A DNA stretch of 64,000 nucleotides from Synechococcus sp. CS-1332 (GCF_025127995.1 NZ_JAHLYP010000041.1:37525-101524); one strand, 5' to 3'. Shown: positions 34,555-43,894, counted from the stretch's first letter. The notes: generated by a model from the sequence alone, not told the origin. Made by a program: numbers and translations.

Positions 34555-35042
34555 GTCGCAGCAAAATTGGCAGAAAAATGGCTCTGGAGACTGCGACACA
34601 GGGACTGGGCGGAAATGTCCGTCACATCACTGATGGAGGTCTTGATCGGGGCCTCAAGAAAGCGAACCAGATCGCCCGGACTCCAGGCAATGGGTACACC
34701 CATTTCCGTCAGAGCCAGGGCGAGTTCCACCTGGTGGTCGTCGACATGCTCCTGGTAGCGAACGCTGCGTGGCACAAGAATGAAGGGCTGCCGCATTTCA
34801 TCAAGCAACAGCACCGTGCCCTCTCCGCAATGGGCAATCACCACCCGTGCCTTGCGAATCAGTGAGCGAAAGGTGTCTTCCTTCACCAATCGATAGACCG
34901 TGGTGCCACTGGGAAGAAACGTACAGGTACCGTACTGAACGACGATGTCCTCGTTGATCAGCTCCTGTTGGATCAGCAGCTCCACCCACTGCATCAGCCG
35001 GTTAAAGGGAAATTGCTCCGTACCGACGCTGACGAGAATCAT
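34551..35042 (-). CDS. PssE/Alg13-like glycosyltransferase subunit
   Basis: 163 residues, the catalytic half of a two-part GT28-type glycosyltransferase. It opens with MILVSVGTEQFPFNRLMQWV (family: mIfVtvGT...FdrLv..vD), then GTCTFLPSG and ARVVIAHCGEGTVLLLDEMR followed by QPFILVPRSVRYQEHVDDHQ. That UDP-sugar-binding block is the Alg13/PssE signature. Alone it has no membrane anchor. It needs the Alg14/PssD partner encoded next to it, with which it shares a four-base overlap. It adds the second sugar in many exopolysaccharide pathways. Confidence 0.9.
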   Translation of the reverse strand: MILVSVGTEQFPFNRLMQWVELLIQQELINEDIVVQYGTCTFLPSGTTVYRLVKEDTFRSLIRKARVVIAHCGEGTVLLLDEMRQPFILVPRSVRYQEHVDDHQVELALALTEMGVPIAWSPGDLVRFLEAPIKTSISDVTDISAQSLCRSLQSHFSANFAAT

Positions 35043-35494
35043 GATCCGATCTTGCTTTGAACAAGCTCGGCGCGGGGATAACGAAGCTGCAACTGGGGCC
35101 AGTGAACGTACAAAATATCAAGAAACGGATGGACGAGCCGTGCCGAAAGACTGAGCGTTTGAATGCGGGTCACGGATTCGATGAACACGGTCTTGCATCC
35201 AAACAGCTTACCGATCAGAAGAAAGGGAACGGCAACTCCGGCGCCGGTTGAAAGGATCACGTCAGGCCGCTCGGTGCGGACCACCTGCAAGGCCAACCAG
35301 AGGTTACGCAGCAGATTGGGTAGGTTGCGGTTGGTGGGGCTGTGGGCCCAGAGCACCTGCTCCTGGGCCAGGGCCGTTTCCGTGGTGGCGGTTCGAAACG
35401 TGACCCAGAGATGGGGATGGCGCTGCCAGAAATCGGCCAGCTGCTGCAGCGCCTTGAAGTGCCCCCCTGATGAGCAGACCAGCAAGACCTTCAT
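35039..35494 (-). CDS. PssD/Alg14-like glycosyltransferase subunit
   Basis: 151 residues. The start at 35494 (MKVLLVCSSGGHFKALQQLA) is set by the family beginning and by a four-base overlap with the upstream GT2 stop. The open frame upstream of it is only a shadow of that gene. SSGGHF near residue 8, then RPDVILSTGAGVAVPFLLIG and FIESVTRIQTLSLSARLVHP match Alg14/PssD, which recruits PssE to the membrane. Ends PRAELVQSKIGS. Confidence 0.9.
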   Translation of the reverse strand: MKVLLVCSSGGHFKALQQLADFWQRHPHLWVTFRTATTETALAQEQVLWAHSPTNRNLPNLLRNLWLALQVVRTERPDVILSTGAGVAVPFLLIGKLFGCKTVFIESVTRIQTLSLSARLVHPFLDILYVHWPQLQLRYPRAELVQSKIGS

Positions 35495-36522
35495 CGGCTG
35501 AGTTCCCCACGCATACGCCGCTGCTGGCTGGCTCCGGTGGAGCGCAGCATCAGACCCTCCAGCCAGCGATAGGGACCCTCCGGCAACACCCTCAGCAGGT
35601 AGGCGGCCAGCAGCGTGATCAGGGTGCGTCGTGGTTCCTCCAGCAGCACCCTCCAGTCGGTGGCCAGGGATTGGTGCAACAGACGCACGGCCAGGGCGCC
35701 ATCCCGCTGGCGGGTGGCGCGGCGGGCCAGGTAGCGCAGCTGATAGGCGCGGGCCCTGGAGCCCCACTCGGCGACAAACTCCGGATGGGTGGCTTCGGTC
35801 TTGAGCAGAACCCGCTCCCAGGAGGCGTACTGCTTCATCAGGTTGGCCGAGAGTCCACCGTCGCTGATGCGGTAGAGCGTCAGCGCCTCGGGGAGGCCTT
35901 CGATCCGCCAGTGGGTCTGGAGCGCAATCCGCAGCCAGCATTCAATGTCTTCGGATTGTCGAAAGGTGTCGTCAAAGTAGAAGTCTTCCACCTCGCCGTA
36001 GAGATTCGCCTCAAAGCGAATGGCGGCAAAGACGTCCCGGCGGATCACCACAGCCGAGCCATTGCCGATCGGATTGCGGCAGAAGACGATCTCCGGGGTG
36101 ATGTCCTGCAGCTTCGGCATCTGGTAGATCCCGATCGGCCTGGAGCTCTCATCGATGAATCCGGAGCGGGAAAAGCTGACGCCCACTTCCTGCCTCGATT
36201 GAAGATGGGCCACATGGCGCTCCACTTTGGTGGGCAACCACAGATCATCACTGTCCAGAAATCCCAGGAATTCCCCTTTCGCCTGCCGGATGCCTGTGTT
36301 CCGAGCCCCGGCCAGGCCCCGGTTCTGCTGATGCACCACACGAAGGCGCGCGTCCTCATACCTCTGGCAGATCGCCACCCCGTCGTCGGTGGAGCCGTCG
36401 TTCACCACCAGGATCTCCAGGTTGGGGTAGGTCTGGCTGAGAACGGATTCCAGGCTTTCCCTGACCGTGGCGGCGGAGTTGTAGAGCGGCATCACCACGG
36501 AGACCAGGGGAGATTGGCTCAT
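35491..36522 (-). CDS. GT2-family glycosyltransferase
   Basis: 343 residues. GT-A fold with SVVMPLYNSAATVRESLESV, ILVVNDGSTDDGVAICQRYE, NRGLAGARNTGIRQAKGEFL and the metal-binding GFLDSDDLWLP (DxD). A C-terminal region (about residues 240-343) carries helices and the segment RAYQLRYLARRATRQRDGAL, shared with the next gene's product. The start at 36522 matches the beginning of the family fold. It transfers a sugar to the growing repeat unit; donor and linkage are not deducible. Resemblance to the neighbour at 36563 suggests a tandem duplication within the operon. Confidence 0.9.
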   Translation of the reverse strand: MSQSPLVSVVMPLYNSAATVRESLESVLSQTYPNLEILVVNDGSTDDGVAICQRYEDARLRVVHQQNRGLAGARNTGIRQAKGEFLGFLDSDDLWLPTKVERHVAHLQSRQEVGVSFSRSGFIDESSRPIGIYQMPKLQDITPEIVFCRNPIGNGSAVVIRRDVFAAIRFEANLYGEVEDFYFDDTFRQSEDIECWLRIALQTHWRIEGLPEALTLYRISDGGLSANLMKQYASWERVLLKTEATHPEFVAEWGSRARAYQLRYLARRATRQRDGALAVRLLHQSLATDWRVLLEEPRRTLITLLAAYLLRVLPEGPYRWLEGLMLRSTGASQQRRMRGELSR

Positions 36523-36562
36523 GGGAGTGCGCTCACAGGCAGAAGGGCGTTGACATAAGTCA

Positions 36563-37573
36563 TCATGGCCTTGCTCTGTCGTGGCGGCTACCCAGGCGCC
36601 GGAAGGGGGCCAGCAGCTGGCGCGCGAAAATGGCCAGGGCAGTAAGCACGCTACGGCGCGGTTGCCGCAGCAGGATCCGCCAATCGGAGCGCAAGGCCCG
36701 CAGCATGAAATCGGTGCCGATGGCGGGGGCTCCTCCCAGGCGCAGCGAGCGCCGGGCCAGGTAGCGCAGGTGGATGGCCTGGGCCGTGGCGAAGTGTCGC
36801 GCCACCAGCTCGGGCGCATAGCGACGGGCTTCCTGGATCAGCCGCAGCCAACCCTGCTCCATGCGCTGCAGGCTTGAGGAGAGTCCCCCGGCCGAGGTGC
36901 GGTAGTAGGTGAGTACCTGGGACAGTCCGGCGATCTGCCAGCGGCCATCGCAGGCCACCCGCAGCAGCCATTCCAGATCCTCCGAATAACTCATGTCGGC
37001 GACGAATCCGCCCACCGATTCGAACACCTGCCGCCGCAGCACCCAATTGGATGTGGTGTTGGTGGGGTTCTCACAGAGAAAATCCACTGGCCGATGCGAT
37101 TCCCGGGGCAGGGCCGCCAGCAGGCCCGTGGGCGTCCCCTCGGGAGACAGGAACTCGACGCGGGCGAAAGTCACGCCCACATCAGGATGGTTGGCGTGGT
37201 AACCCGCATGCAGGCGCAGTTTGTCGGGATGCCAGAGGTCATCGGCATCGAGGAACGCGATCAGGGGCGCACGGCTGCGGGCCACCCCGCGGTTGCGGGC
37301 CAGCGAGACTCCGGCATTGGGCTGGCTCACAAGGTGCACCCGGGGATCATCCCCGAACAGGCGGGAGACGATGGCGAGGCTGTCATCAGTGGACCCGTCA
37401 TCCACGGCGATCAGTTCCCAGTTGCTCAGACTCTGCGACTGCACCGAGCGCAAGGTTTGCTCGAGGTGCGGCGCCGCGTTGTAGATCGGAACCACCACGG
37501 AAATGGACGGTGCTTCCAGCTCTGCTGACTCTGGAACAGCTGGAGCAGTCTCGTGTTGATCAATGTTTGCCAT
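36563..37573 (-). CDS. GT2-family glycosyltransferase, paralogue of the neighbour
   Basis: 336 residues. SISVVVPIYNAAPHLEQTLR, LIAVDDGSTDDSLAIVSRLF, NAGVSLARNRGVARSRAPLI and AFLDADDLWHPDKLRLHAGY give the GT-A core with its DxD-type motif. The C-terminal half contains QAIHLRYLARRSLRLGGAPA and SDWRILLRQPRRSVLTALAI. Similar segments occur in the product of the downstream gene (ATDWRVLLEEPRRTLITLLA). The two enzymes are therefore closely related and probably use different positions of the same repeat unit. It ends 40 bases before its downstream neighbour's start, one of the few non-overlapping junctions. Confidence 0.9.
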   Translation of the reverse strand: MANIDQHETAPAVPESAELEAPSISVVVPIYNAAPHLEQTLRSVQSQSLSNWELIAVDDGSTDDSLAIVSRLFGDDPRVHLVSQPNAGVSLARNRGVARSRAPLIAFLDADDLWHPDKLRLHAGYHANHPDVGVTFARVEFLSPEGTPTGLLAALPRESHRPVDFLCENPTNTTSNWVLRRQVFESVGGFVADMSYSEDLEWLLRVACDGRWQIAGLSQVLTYYRTSAGGLSSSLQRMEQGWLRLIQEARRYAPELVARHFATAQAIHLRYLARRSLRLGGAPAIGTDFMLRALRSDWRILLRQPRRSVLTALAIFARQLLAPFRRLGSRHDRARP

Positions 37574-37581
37574 CGTGGCGG

Positions 37582-38475
37582 CTACGACGTATGGCTGGAG
37601 CGGTGGCCACCTAGAAGCCGACGCAGGAAGGCCTTGAACCGCCCCATCAAGGTGATCCGGATCATCCGCAGGCGTTTGGCGTAGTAATCGAACTGGTTGA
37701 TCGTTGGCGGCTGACCCTCCTGGAAGTGGTTCAGCTGGCGCGCAGGCAGCAGTTTGGATGTCCAGTCGACCGAGTTGATATGGCGAAACTGTTCATGGCC
37801 GAAACGGGCCTGAAGCTTCTCCTTGATCTGGTCAGGAGTGCGGTACGGGTAGTGGCGATTGTAGAGACGCTGCGAGCAGGCTTTGGTGAGTCCGTTGGGC
37901 CACTGTGGGGCCACCGCTTCGTTCCAGGCTTGATGGGGCTGGTTGCGGAAGAAGCGATACTCTCGCCAGTTGGCTGAGTAGTACCGTCGCCGTTCGGTGA
38001 TGGGTCGGTTGGGCTCTAACTGTTCGGCCTCCCAGTTCTTGTAATCGGCATCCGTGTAGTAGAACTGAAGATTCCAGGCCGTCACGAAGTCGGCCTTTTC
38101 ACGGTTTGCCTTGGCCAGCACCTCCCTGGGGTCCCCTTCGAGGAACTCATCCCCATCGAGCCGCAGCCACCAATCCTGATCACCCAGTTCGTGGTTGTAT
38201 TTGTTGTAGACGACCGAGCGCATCCCATCGCGGAAGGGCACCAGGAGCTGTTCTTCAATCACGATCGCTGGATACTGCCGAGCCAGGGCGTTCACAGTTT
38301 CCCAGGTGCCATCCGTGCTGCCGTTATCAAGAACAAAGATCCGATCGCAGAACTTCAGCCCATGAGTCAGACAATCAGCAATGACATCACCCTCATTCTT
38401 GATCAGGCAGATGGCGTAGATCTTCACGAGTGAATCAGGCGGGTGGATGTCAGGGTTGGCTCTGATGGCACCCAT
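37582..38475 (-). CDS. GT2-family glycosyltransferase (KIYAICLIKNEGD type)
   Basis: About 297 residues from the ATG at 38475. A GTG at 38427, giving KIYAICLIKNEGDVIADCLT near the N-terminus, is the start most homologues would suggest; a TTG at 38532 would lengthen it. FCDRIFVLDNGSTDGTWETV and WWLRLDGDEFLEGDPREVL carry the nucleotide-sugar and metal motifs. The middle has WREYRFFRNQPHQAWNEAVA, seen in GT2 proteins often annotated for rhamnan or glycan synthesis. The C-terminus is basic (RFKAFLRRLLGGHRSSH). Specificity unknown. Confidence 0.85.
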   Translation of the reverse strand: MGAIRANPDIHPPDSLVKIYAICLIKNEGDVIADCLTHGLKFCDRIFVLDNGSTDGTWETVNALARQYPAIVIEEQLLVPFRDGMRSVVYNKYNHELGDQDWWLRLDGDEFLEGDPREVLAKANREKADFVTAWNLQFYYTDADYKNWEAEQLEPNRPITERRRYYSANWREYRFFRNQPHQAWNEAVAPQWPNGLTKACSQRLYNRHYPYRTPDQIKEKLQARFGHEQFRHINSVDWTSKLLPARQLNHFQEGQPPTINQFDYYAKRLRMIRITLMGRFKAFLRRLLGGHRSSHTS

Positions 38476-38604
38476 GGCACCACGAACGTGATCCAGGCCT
38501 GCGGCGGGAGCAGCGAGGCACGAATGCTTCAATCACCATAACCGCGCGTTGCTCGCGGCCCCAACGGCGCGACGATGTTGATGTCTAAGGCTTGCGACGC
38601 TGCG

Positions 38605-39945
38605 TCAAAGGCTTGCCGGCTGAGCCACCTGAATTTTTCGCAGCAGCCGTTGCCCCATCATCAGGTAGATCGGCTGAAGCGTGAGATGGGACGCTGCCAC
38701 GGCCACGGCCACGCCCAGGGATCCCCAGGTCGTGCCGATCAGGATGGCCACCGTGAGGGCCACGGTGAAGGCCAGGTTCCAGAGCAGATCCACCTGGGGC
38801 AAGCCCACAGCTCGGAACAGCATCGAGGAAGCATTGGCGAAGGGGCGTGACAGGGCCGACAGGCAGATCAGCATCAGGATCGGCACGGCACCCTCCGACA
38901 CCCACTTCTGACCAAAAACGATCGGTACATAGAGGGGGGCCAGGCTGCACTGCAACGCCACCACGGGCACGATCACCTTGGTGATGGTGAGCAGATTCTT
39001 GCTGAAGCGCCTTTTCAGTTCAGCGGGTTGGCTTCTGACGTCACAGAAGTCGGAGTAGATGGAGACGGACAGAGCGTTGATCACACTCAGGCTCAGGCCC
39101 AATCCTGCGTTGAAGGCGAAGAAGTACACCCCAAGCGCTTTGACACCGATGAACCGACCGATCAGCAGATAGTCCACATTCTCCCGGAAGGTGTTGAGCA
39201 TCTCCACACCCAGGATGCGACTGCCGAATCCCAGCACGGACTTCCAGCGCTTGAGCGTTAATGTCATCACGGGCCGCCAGGGCTCGAAACGCAGCATCAT
39301 GGCGACCCAGACTGGAGCCACCAACAGCTTGGGCAGCACAATCGCCCACATGCCCATGCCCATCAGTGCGAAGACCCCCGTCAACAGATTGTCTGTGACC
39401 ACAGCTGCCAGGTTGGTCATGCTGTAAAACTTCAGCCGATTCTGCCTGCGTACCAACGCCGTTTGGACCATGGAGAGTGGGTAGATCAAATAGCTGAAAC
39501 TCACCACGATGATCGGCAGAATCAGCGCGTTGTCTTTGTAAACGCTAGCAAAGATAAACGAACCAATGATCTGTACGAGAAAGAGGCTGAAGCCGATCAT
39601 CCAGTTCAGGCTCCATGCCGTCTGGCAGATCTCCTGGACATCCTCCTCATCGGCCTGCACGATCTTGTCGCCGATGCCATTGCGTGTGAAGACCTTGATA
39701 AGCTCACCGGACGTCAACACGATGGCGGCTAGGCCATAGTCCCTGGGGCTCAGCAGCCTGGCCAGCAGAACCGTGGCCAGGAGCCGCGAGACGCGAATCC
39801 CCACTTCCCCTACGCCCATCCAGCCAATGTTGCGGATGAATCGATCCTTTGGGATGAACTGTTTCAGGCTGCTGAGCAGGCGTATCAAGGGATAACCCCA
39901 CGCGGCCGAGCTTTCATTGGCCGGCCTCCTGCCTTTGGATTGCAC
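38605..39945 (-). CDS. Wzx-type polysaccharide flippase (MOP superfamily)
   Basis: Up to 446 residues with about 12 hydrophobic segments. It is a MOP-family oligosaccharide flippase that moves the lipid-linked repeat unit across the inner membrane. Recognised by IGWMGVGEVGIRVSRLLATV, LLARLLSPRDYGLAAIVLTS (the LLxPxDYGl motif), and SFSYLIYPLSMVQTALVRRQNRLKFYS. SSMLFRAVGLPQVDLLWNLA sits in the last third. The GTG at 39945 is the longest start. A TTG at 39888 (LIRLLSSLKQF) is also possible and fits the usual family length. It sits between polymerase and glycosyltransferases as expected of a Wzx/Wzy cluster. Confidence 0.9.
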   Translation of the reverse strand: MQSKGRRPANESSAAWGYPLIRLLSSLKQFIPKDRFIRNIGWMGVGEVGIRVSRLLATVLLARLLSPRDYGLAAIVLTSGELIKVFTRNGIGDKIVQADEEDVQEICQTAWSLNWMIGFSLFLVQIIGSFIFASVYKDNALILPIIVVSFSYLIYPLSMVQTALVRRQNRLKFYSMTNLAAVVTDNLLTGVFALMGMGMWAIVLPKLLVAPVWVAMMLRFEPWRPVMTLTLKRWKSVLGFGSRILGVEMLNTFRENVDYLLIGRFIGVKALGVYFFAFNAGLGLSLSVINALSVSIYSDFCDVRSQPAELKRRFSKNLLTITKVIVPVVALQCSLAPLYVPIVFGQKWVSEGAVPILMLICLSALSRPFANASSMLFRAVGLPQVDLLWNLAFTVALTVAILIGTTWGSLGVAVAVAASHLTLQPIYLMMGQRLLRKIQVAQPASL

Positions 39946-39987
39946 ATCATGGCATCAAAGCGGCTAACGGCTGGCAGAGTGGATGAT

Positions 39988-41319
39988 TCACGATACGGTT
40001 TGAACTTCAGGCTGGAGGGGGCTTTTCTTCTCCTGCAGGGCCATTCCCATGATAAGCATTCCAGGCCAGAAGAGGTAAACCAGAATCTCGAGATTTTCGC
40101 CAAATGTATACATGAATAGTAGAATGATGATCCCCAGCCCGGCTGAGCCAAGTTGATAGCGGGAGCTGGCAGCGCGGCGCAATAGATCAAGCGCTGTAAC
40201 CAACATGGGAACAGCCAGGGCGACAAAGCCAACAATACCCTTCACAAAAAGAACTCCGGCCCAGGTGTGATGGGAGCCAATGGCCATGTACTCAACCAGA
40301 TGGGGTCCGCCCTCTACAACACCATGCCCCCAAATCGGAGCCTCAGTCTCCCAGCGATGGAAGGCTATTCTCTTTAATGCAAAGCGAACACGCGTAGAGC
40401 CAGCCCGTGCACCTTTAAATCCTTCCCAGTAATCGTTTATGGCAGTCAGAATAGAAGTGGCAAAGATTCCGCCAAGATAAGATAGAAAGCCAAGAGAAAT
40501 CAGCATAGACGGTTTGCGGAGCCTGGAAACCACCGCCGTAACGGTTGGGATCAAGATGATGGCAAGCTGGGCAAGACGCGACTTGCAGACGAAGCACATA
40601 ACGATTGAGCCAGTAATGCCAAGAATCTTCCATCTGCGATCCTTTTCCAGAAGACAAATCATGAAGTTGATGTTACCCACAAAGCCAAGGGCCGGCCCCC
40701 ATGGAGAGAAGAGTCGCCAGCGAAGGTCACCGGTAGTACCGTCAATCTCGTAAAGTGGAACATCAAAGAATTCATTCCCTGGACCACCGACGGCCCTCAA
40801 TGGCGAGACATAGAGCACTTCTGGCAGGCCCAGATGCGGGGTTAGCAGCAGAAGCGGCATGATCAGGAGCGTATGAAAGCCCACGATGCAAATGGCACGT
40901 GTCGGGATGCTGCTCCGAATCGGCAGCGCTCCTGCTAGGGGATAGAGCGCGAGTGCGGCCCAGCCTTTGGCCCAACCAATCGAGGACTTGATGATCGCTC
41001 CAGTCCCGAGGTTGAAGTTCACATGACCTGCAATCAAGGCAACTTCCATGATGATCATGCCGATGATCCAAACCCAGATCACAGGTGATATGGAGATTTC
41101 TTCATTGTCCTCTGGGTGATCCATTCGGGCCAGGATCTTGATCAGTAGGCACCCCAGGAGCAGCCAGCACAGAACAGACCCCACAACATAAAGGCCCCCG
41201 AATAACCAGATAGGGTAAGTGCACACAATCGACCACCAGACCAAACGCTCTGGCCAATTTCTCGGCTGAAGATCATCCTCAGACTGGAATACCCTTGAAA
41301 GAAGCGTTTTAAGTCCCAA
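39988..41319 (-). CDS. Wzy-type polysaccharide polymerase / O-antigen-ligase-like membrane protein
   Basis: 443 residues with about 12 hydrophobic segments. The long periplasmic loop is visible between about residues 285 and 350 (FKGARAGSTRVRFALKRIAF ... WGHGVVEGGPHLVEYMAIGS then HHTWAGVLFVKG). The RxxxWxxA...GxG and GSHHTW pattern is that of the O-antigen ligase/polymerase (Wzy_C, EpsG-like) family. It would join repeat units in the periplasm. It starts at a TTG (41319) with an AAGGGG ribosome site 5 bases upstream; no ATG is near. Base composition is more AT-rich than in the flanking housekeeping genes, consistent with acquisition. Confidence 0.85.
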   Translation of the reverse strand: MGLKTLLSRVFQSEDDLQPRNWPERLVWWSIVCTYPIWLFGGLYVVGSVLCWLLLGCLLIKILARMDHPEDNEEISISPVIWVWIIGMIIMEVALIAGHVNFNLGTGAIIKSSIGWAKGWAALALYPLAGALPIRSSIPTRAICIVGFHTLLIMPLLLLTPHLGLPEVLYVSPLRAVGGPGNEFFDVPLYEIDGTTGDLRWRLFSPWGPALGFVGNINFMICLLEKDRRWKILGITGSIVMCFVCKSRLAQLAIILIPTVTAVVSRLRKPSMLISLGFLSYLGGIFATSILTAINDYWEGFKGARAGSTRVRFALKRIAFHRWETEAPIWGHGVVEGGPHLVEYMAIGSHHTWAGVLFVKGIVGFVALAVPMLVTALDLLRRAASSRYQLGSAGLGIIILLFMYTFGENLEILVYLFWPGMLIMGMALQEKKSPLQPEVQTVS

Positions 41320-41332
41320 TGAAGTCCCCTTG

Positions 41333-42844
41333 CTAAGTCGAAATCCAATTGGCGACCCGTTTGATCCAGGGCTTGCGGATCCATAGGATCCAAAGACCTA
41401 CAGTCGTCAGGATGGAACCAAAGGCTGAGCCAGCAAGCACCAACGTTCGCTTTGGTGACGTAGCTTTTTCTGGCAGAGTCGGCTCTACAGCAATCTGAAT
41501 CAGCGGGAAAGCTGCAAAGATGTTCGCCTGACCAAGATCCAGTTTGGCCAACGTGGATGCAAAGACTGCTTCTGCGATCTGTTCATTCCGCTTAAGGTTC
41601 TCCAAAGAAGACTGCCTCTGGGACATCAACCTGAGTCGCCCCTCCAAGGAGCTGATCTGTTGGTCAAGCTTGCGAACCTGTGATGCTGCACCAGAAGCAT
41701 CTGACTGGTAGTTCACCAGGTTCTGGAATAGAGAATCACGGCCTGAACTGGCACCAGTCAATGCAAGTCTTGAGAGCGTCTGGGCGGAGGCAGGGCGACC
41801 AAGCAACACAGTGGCACGTTGATTCATCGCTTGCCTTGCAGCTTCTTGCCGCTTGATCTCTTTGAGAATCCGAGGATTATTGCGGCCGAACTTAGAAAGT
41901 TGTACCTTGAGTATAGCAGTGGCTTCGCTGTAGTCCTTTATATTCTGCTGGAAGATTTGATCAACCTGCAACTTGAATGCATCGGCGGCCTCTGATGGAG
42001 ACAGGCCCAGGCTAAGGCTCAACTCCTGCAGCCGGCTCTCAGCCTGGGATTGCTGGGCAGCAAGTTCGGCCCTTTGCTTGCGTAGTTGTTCAATATTAGC
42101 TGACAGGATTTCAACTTGTTCTATAGAGGTGAGGCCAGATGTGCGCTTGTATGCAGAGACTTGTTGCTGCGCAGTCTCAAGCTTCTGTTGCGTTTCCAGC
42201 AGAATCTTCTGTGCTGGACCTTGCCGTTGCTCGATCTCGCTGACACGCAGCTCATTGAGACGCTCTACCATGGCGTCATGCAACGCATAGGCACGTTTGC
42301 GTGCATCTACAGGAGACGGACCGGTGGCATCAATTTGCATCAGCGTTGTATTGTCAATGTTCTTAATGCGAGGCTTCGCGAAATCCGCCTTAGGAATATT
42401 GGCAATCTTTGCAGCCCGCGCGATGACCTGCTCGCTAACGAAGATGTATTCATAGTTGGCACGAGGATCAAATGTGGCCAATCCAAGGGATTCGTTTGAT
42501 GCTGTGGCTTGACCAATCTCAGGCAGGCTTAAATTCACAGCGTTAGCGCTTCCAGGTAGGATTAGAGCCCAAGAACTGGTATAGACTGGCTTGGCAAGCA
42601 CAAGATACAGAATGCTGGAACCCCATATCAGACCATTGGTGCATGTACATACGAATAGATAACGACTCCAGCGAAGCTTGTCAGTTCGACTCAGTCCGTG
42701 CCACCAGCCCTTTGGATTGGGAATCTTCAATCCAGGAATATTCTTTCTCTGCTCAGCAAAGAGCCGCGCTGCCTTGCTCAAAGGTTCTTGCACGGCCAGC
42801 ACATGAGGCCTGAGTCGACGAAAGATATGAGGTGAGTCTTTCAC
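41333..42844 (-). CDS. Wzz/Wzc-like polysaccharide co-polymerase without kinase domain
   Basis: 503 residues. Cytoplasmic N-terminus (~1-55), first membrane helix (FVCTCTNGLIWGSSILYLVL), and a large periplasmic part with a Wzz domain (YTSSWALILPGSANAVNLSL). A long coiled coil follows (about 190-420, Gln/Glu/Ala-rich, including KLETAQQQVSAYKR). The second helix near the C-terminus is LVLAGSAFGSILTTVGLWIL. It sets chain length and couples polymerisation to export. There is no Walker A motif and no tyrosine-rich tail, so this is a class without BY-kinase activity. Start GTG 42844. Confidence 0.88.
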   Translation of the reverse strand: MKDSPHIFRRLRPHVLAVQEPLSKAARLFAEQRKNIPGLKIPNPKGWWHGLSRTDKLRWSRYLFVCTCTNGLIWGSSILYLVLAKPVYTSSWALILPGSANAVNLSLPEIGQATASNESLGLATFDPRANYEYIFVSEQVIARAAKIANIPKADFAKPRIKNIDNTTLMQIDATGPSPVDARKRAYALHDAMVERLNELRVSEIEQRQGPAQKILLETQQKLETAQQQVSAYKRTSGLTSIEQVEILSANIEQLRKQRAELAAQQSQAESRLQELSLSLGLSPSEAADAFKLQVDQIFQQNIKDYSEATAILKVQLSKFGRNNPRILKEIKRQEAARQAMNQRATVLLGRPASAQTLSRLALTGASSGRDSLFQNLVNYQSDASGAASQVRKLDQQISSLEGRLRLMSQRQSSLENLKRNEQIAEAVFASTLAKLDLGQANIFAAFPLIQIAVEPTLPEKATSPKRTLVLAGSAFGSILTTVGLWILWIRKPWIKRVANWIST

Positions 42845-42850
42845 TATGCT

Positions 42851-43894
42851 CTAGGGAATACTGCGATCATAGATCAAAACGGCTGGATTCAGAAACTGAG
42901 TCAAAATGCCAAGGACAGCCTGGAAGTTGGTCATCTTGGAGTCGTAACAAGCAACACCATCGTCTGCCATGAGATAGGGGTTATTGGTGCTGTCTGTAGA
43001 CGCGCGAAGAAGATCTTCTACCCCTCTTTCGTAGACAGCCGTCTTGCCCGAGATCCTTTCAGTTCTCACCAGGATGGCTCGGCGTCGCGCATTGGTGACC
43101 ATCGTTCCACCCGCACAGTTGGCCGAGACAACCGCATGGGAGAGACGAGATCCATAGGGAAAATTCCTGGCCTGAGTGCCAATGCCAGCAACGGAGTTTC
43201 CAGCGGCTGGAACGGTCAGATTTGAGATGTTAATCTCAACTTCAGTGGGCGTAATCTGAGAAGGGCGAACGATTAGTGGATTAACGGTACCAGTGTCCGG
43301 AACAATGACTTGATCACCGGCAATGAGTGGGATGTCGTTAAAAGGTTCTCCCGTGAAAGCACCGGACATGTCAATCACTTGCCTTTTTGAACCTCGTTTC
43401 ACCTGTATAGCGGCGACATCGGCCGTGGGAGTAATGCCTCCAGCACGACGGAGTGCCGTTGTGAGCATACGATTGAGCGGGGCTTGCCCAGAAAGTTGAA
43501 CAGGAGTCTGGGTCTGCTCTACATCACTCAACTCGTTGATCAATAACCGTCCAGGCTGAAAAGCAGATCCAATCACAAAGACCGGGACAGGTGCCCACTG
43601 GACGACGCTCAGGCTGACCCTGAGGAAAGATGGCTGAAAAAAACCTTGTTGTACAAGGGCTTGAAAGACACGCTTCTGTAACTGTTCCGGCTCAAGACCC
43701 ACGGCCAAGATTCCCTTGGTAAACGGAAGTTCAAGCTCTCCGCTCAAATTAACTTCAAAGATTCCGCTGAATTCATCCCCTTCCGGAATTGTCACCTTGA
43801 CACGATCCCCTGGCGAGATCGGTAAGGCTAGAGACGTTCCTGCATTGCCAAGAATGCAAGCCACTCCAAGAAGCCATAAGAGGATTTTCGACAT
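42851..43894 (-). CDS. Polysaccharide export outer-membrane protein (Wza-like, SLBB)
   Basis: 347 residues. N-terminal signal peptide (LLWLLGVACILGNAGTSLAL) is followed by a Poly_export domain starting PISPGDRVKVTIPEGDEFSG and LEPEQLQKRVFQALVQQGFF. SLBB-type repeats follow (VPVFVIGSAFQPGRL ... LTTALRRAGGITPTADVAAI and LIAGDQVIVPDTG). The lipobox Cys of E. coli Wza is not evident, as in many cyanobacterial homologues. It is the first gene of the polysaccharide operon and forms the channel across the outer membrane with the Wzz-like protein encoded 6 bases downstream. Confidence 0.9.
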   Translation of the reverse strand: MSKILLWLLGVACILGNAGTSLALPISPGDRVKVTIPEGDEFSGIFEVNLSGELELPFTKGILAVGLEPEQLQKRVFQALVQQGFFQPSFLRVSLSVVQWAPVPVFVIGSAFQPGRLLINELSDVEQTQTPVQLSGQAPLNRMLTTALRRAGGITPTADVAAIQVKRGSKRQVIDMSGAFTGEPFNDIPLIAGDQVIVPDTGTVNPLIVRPSQITPTEVEINISNLTVPAAGNSVAGIGTQARNFPYGSRLSHAVVSANCAGGTMVTNARRRAILVRTERISGKTAVYERGVEDLLRASTDSTNNPYLMADDGVACYDSKMTNFQAVLGILTQFLNPAVLIYDRSIP

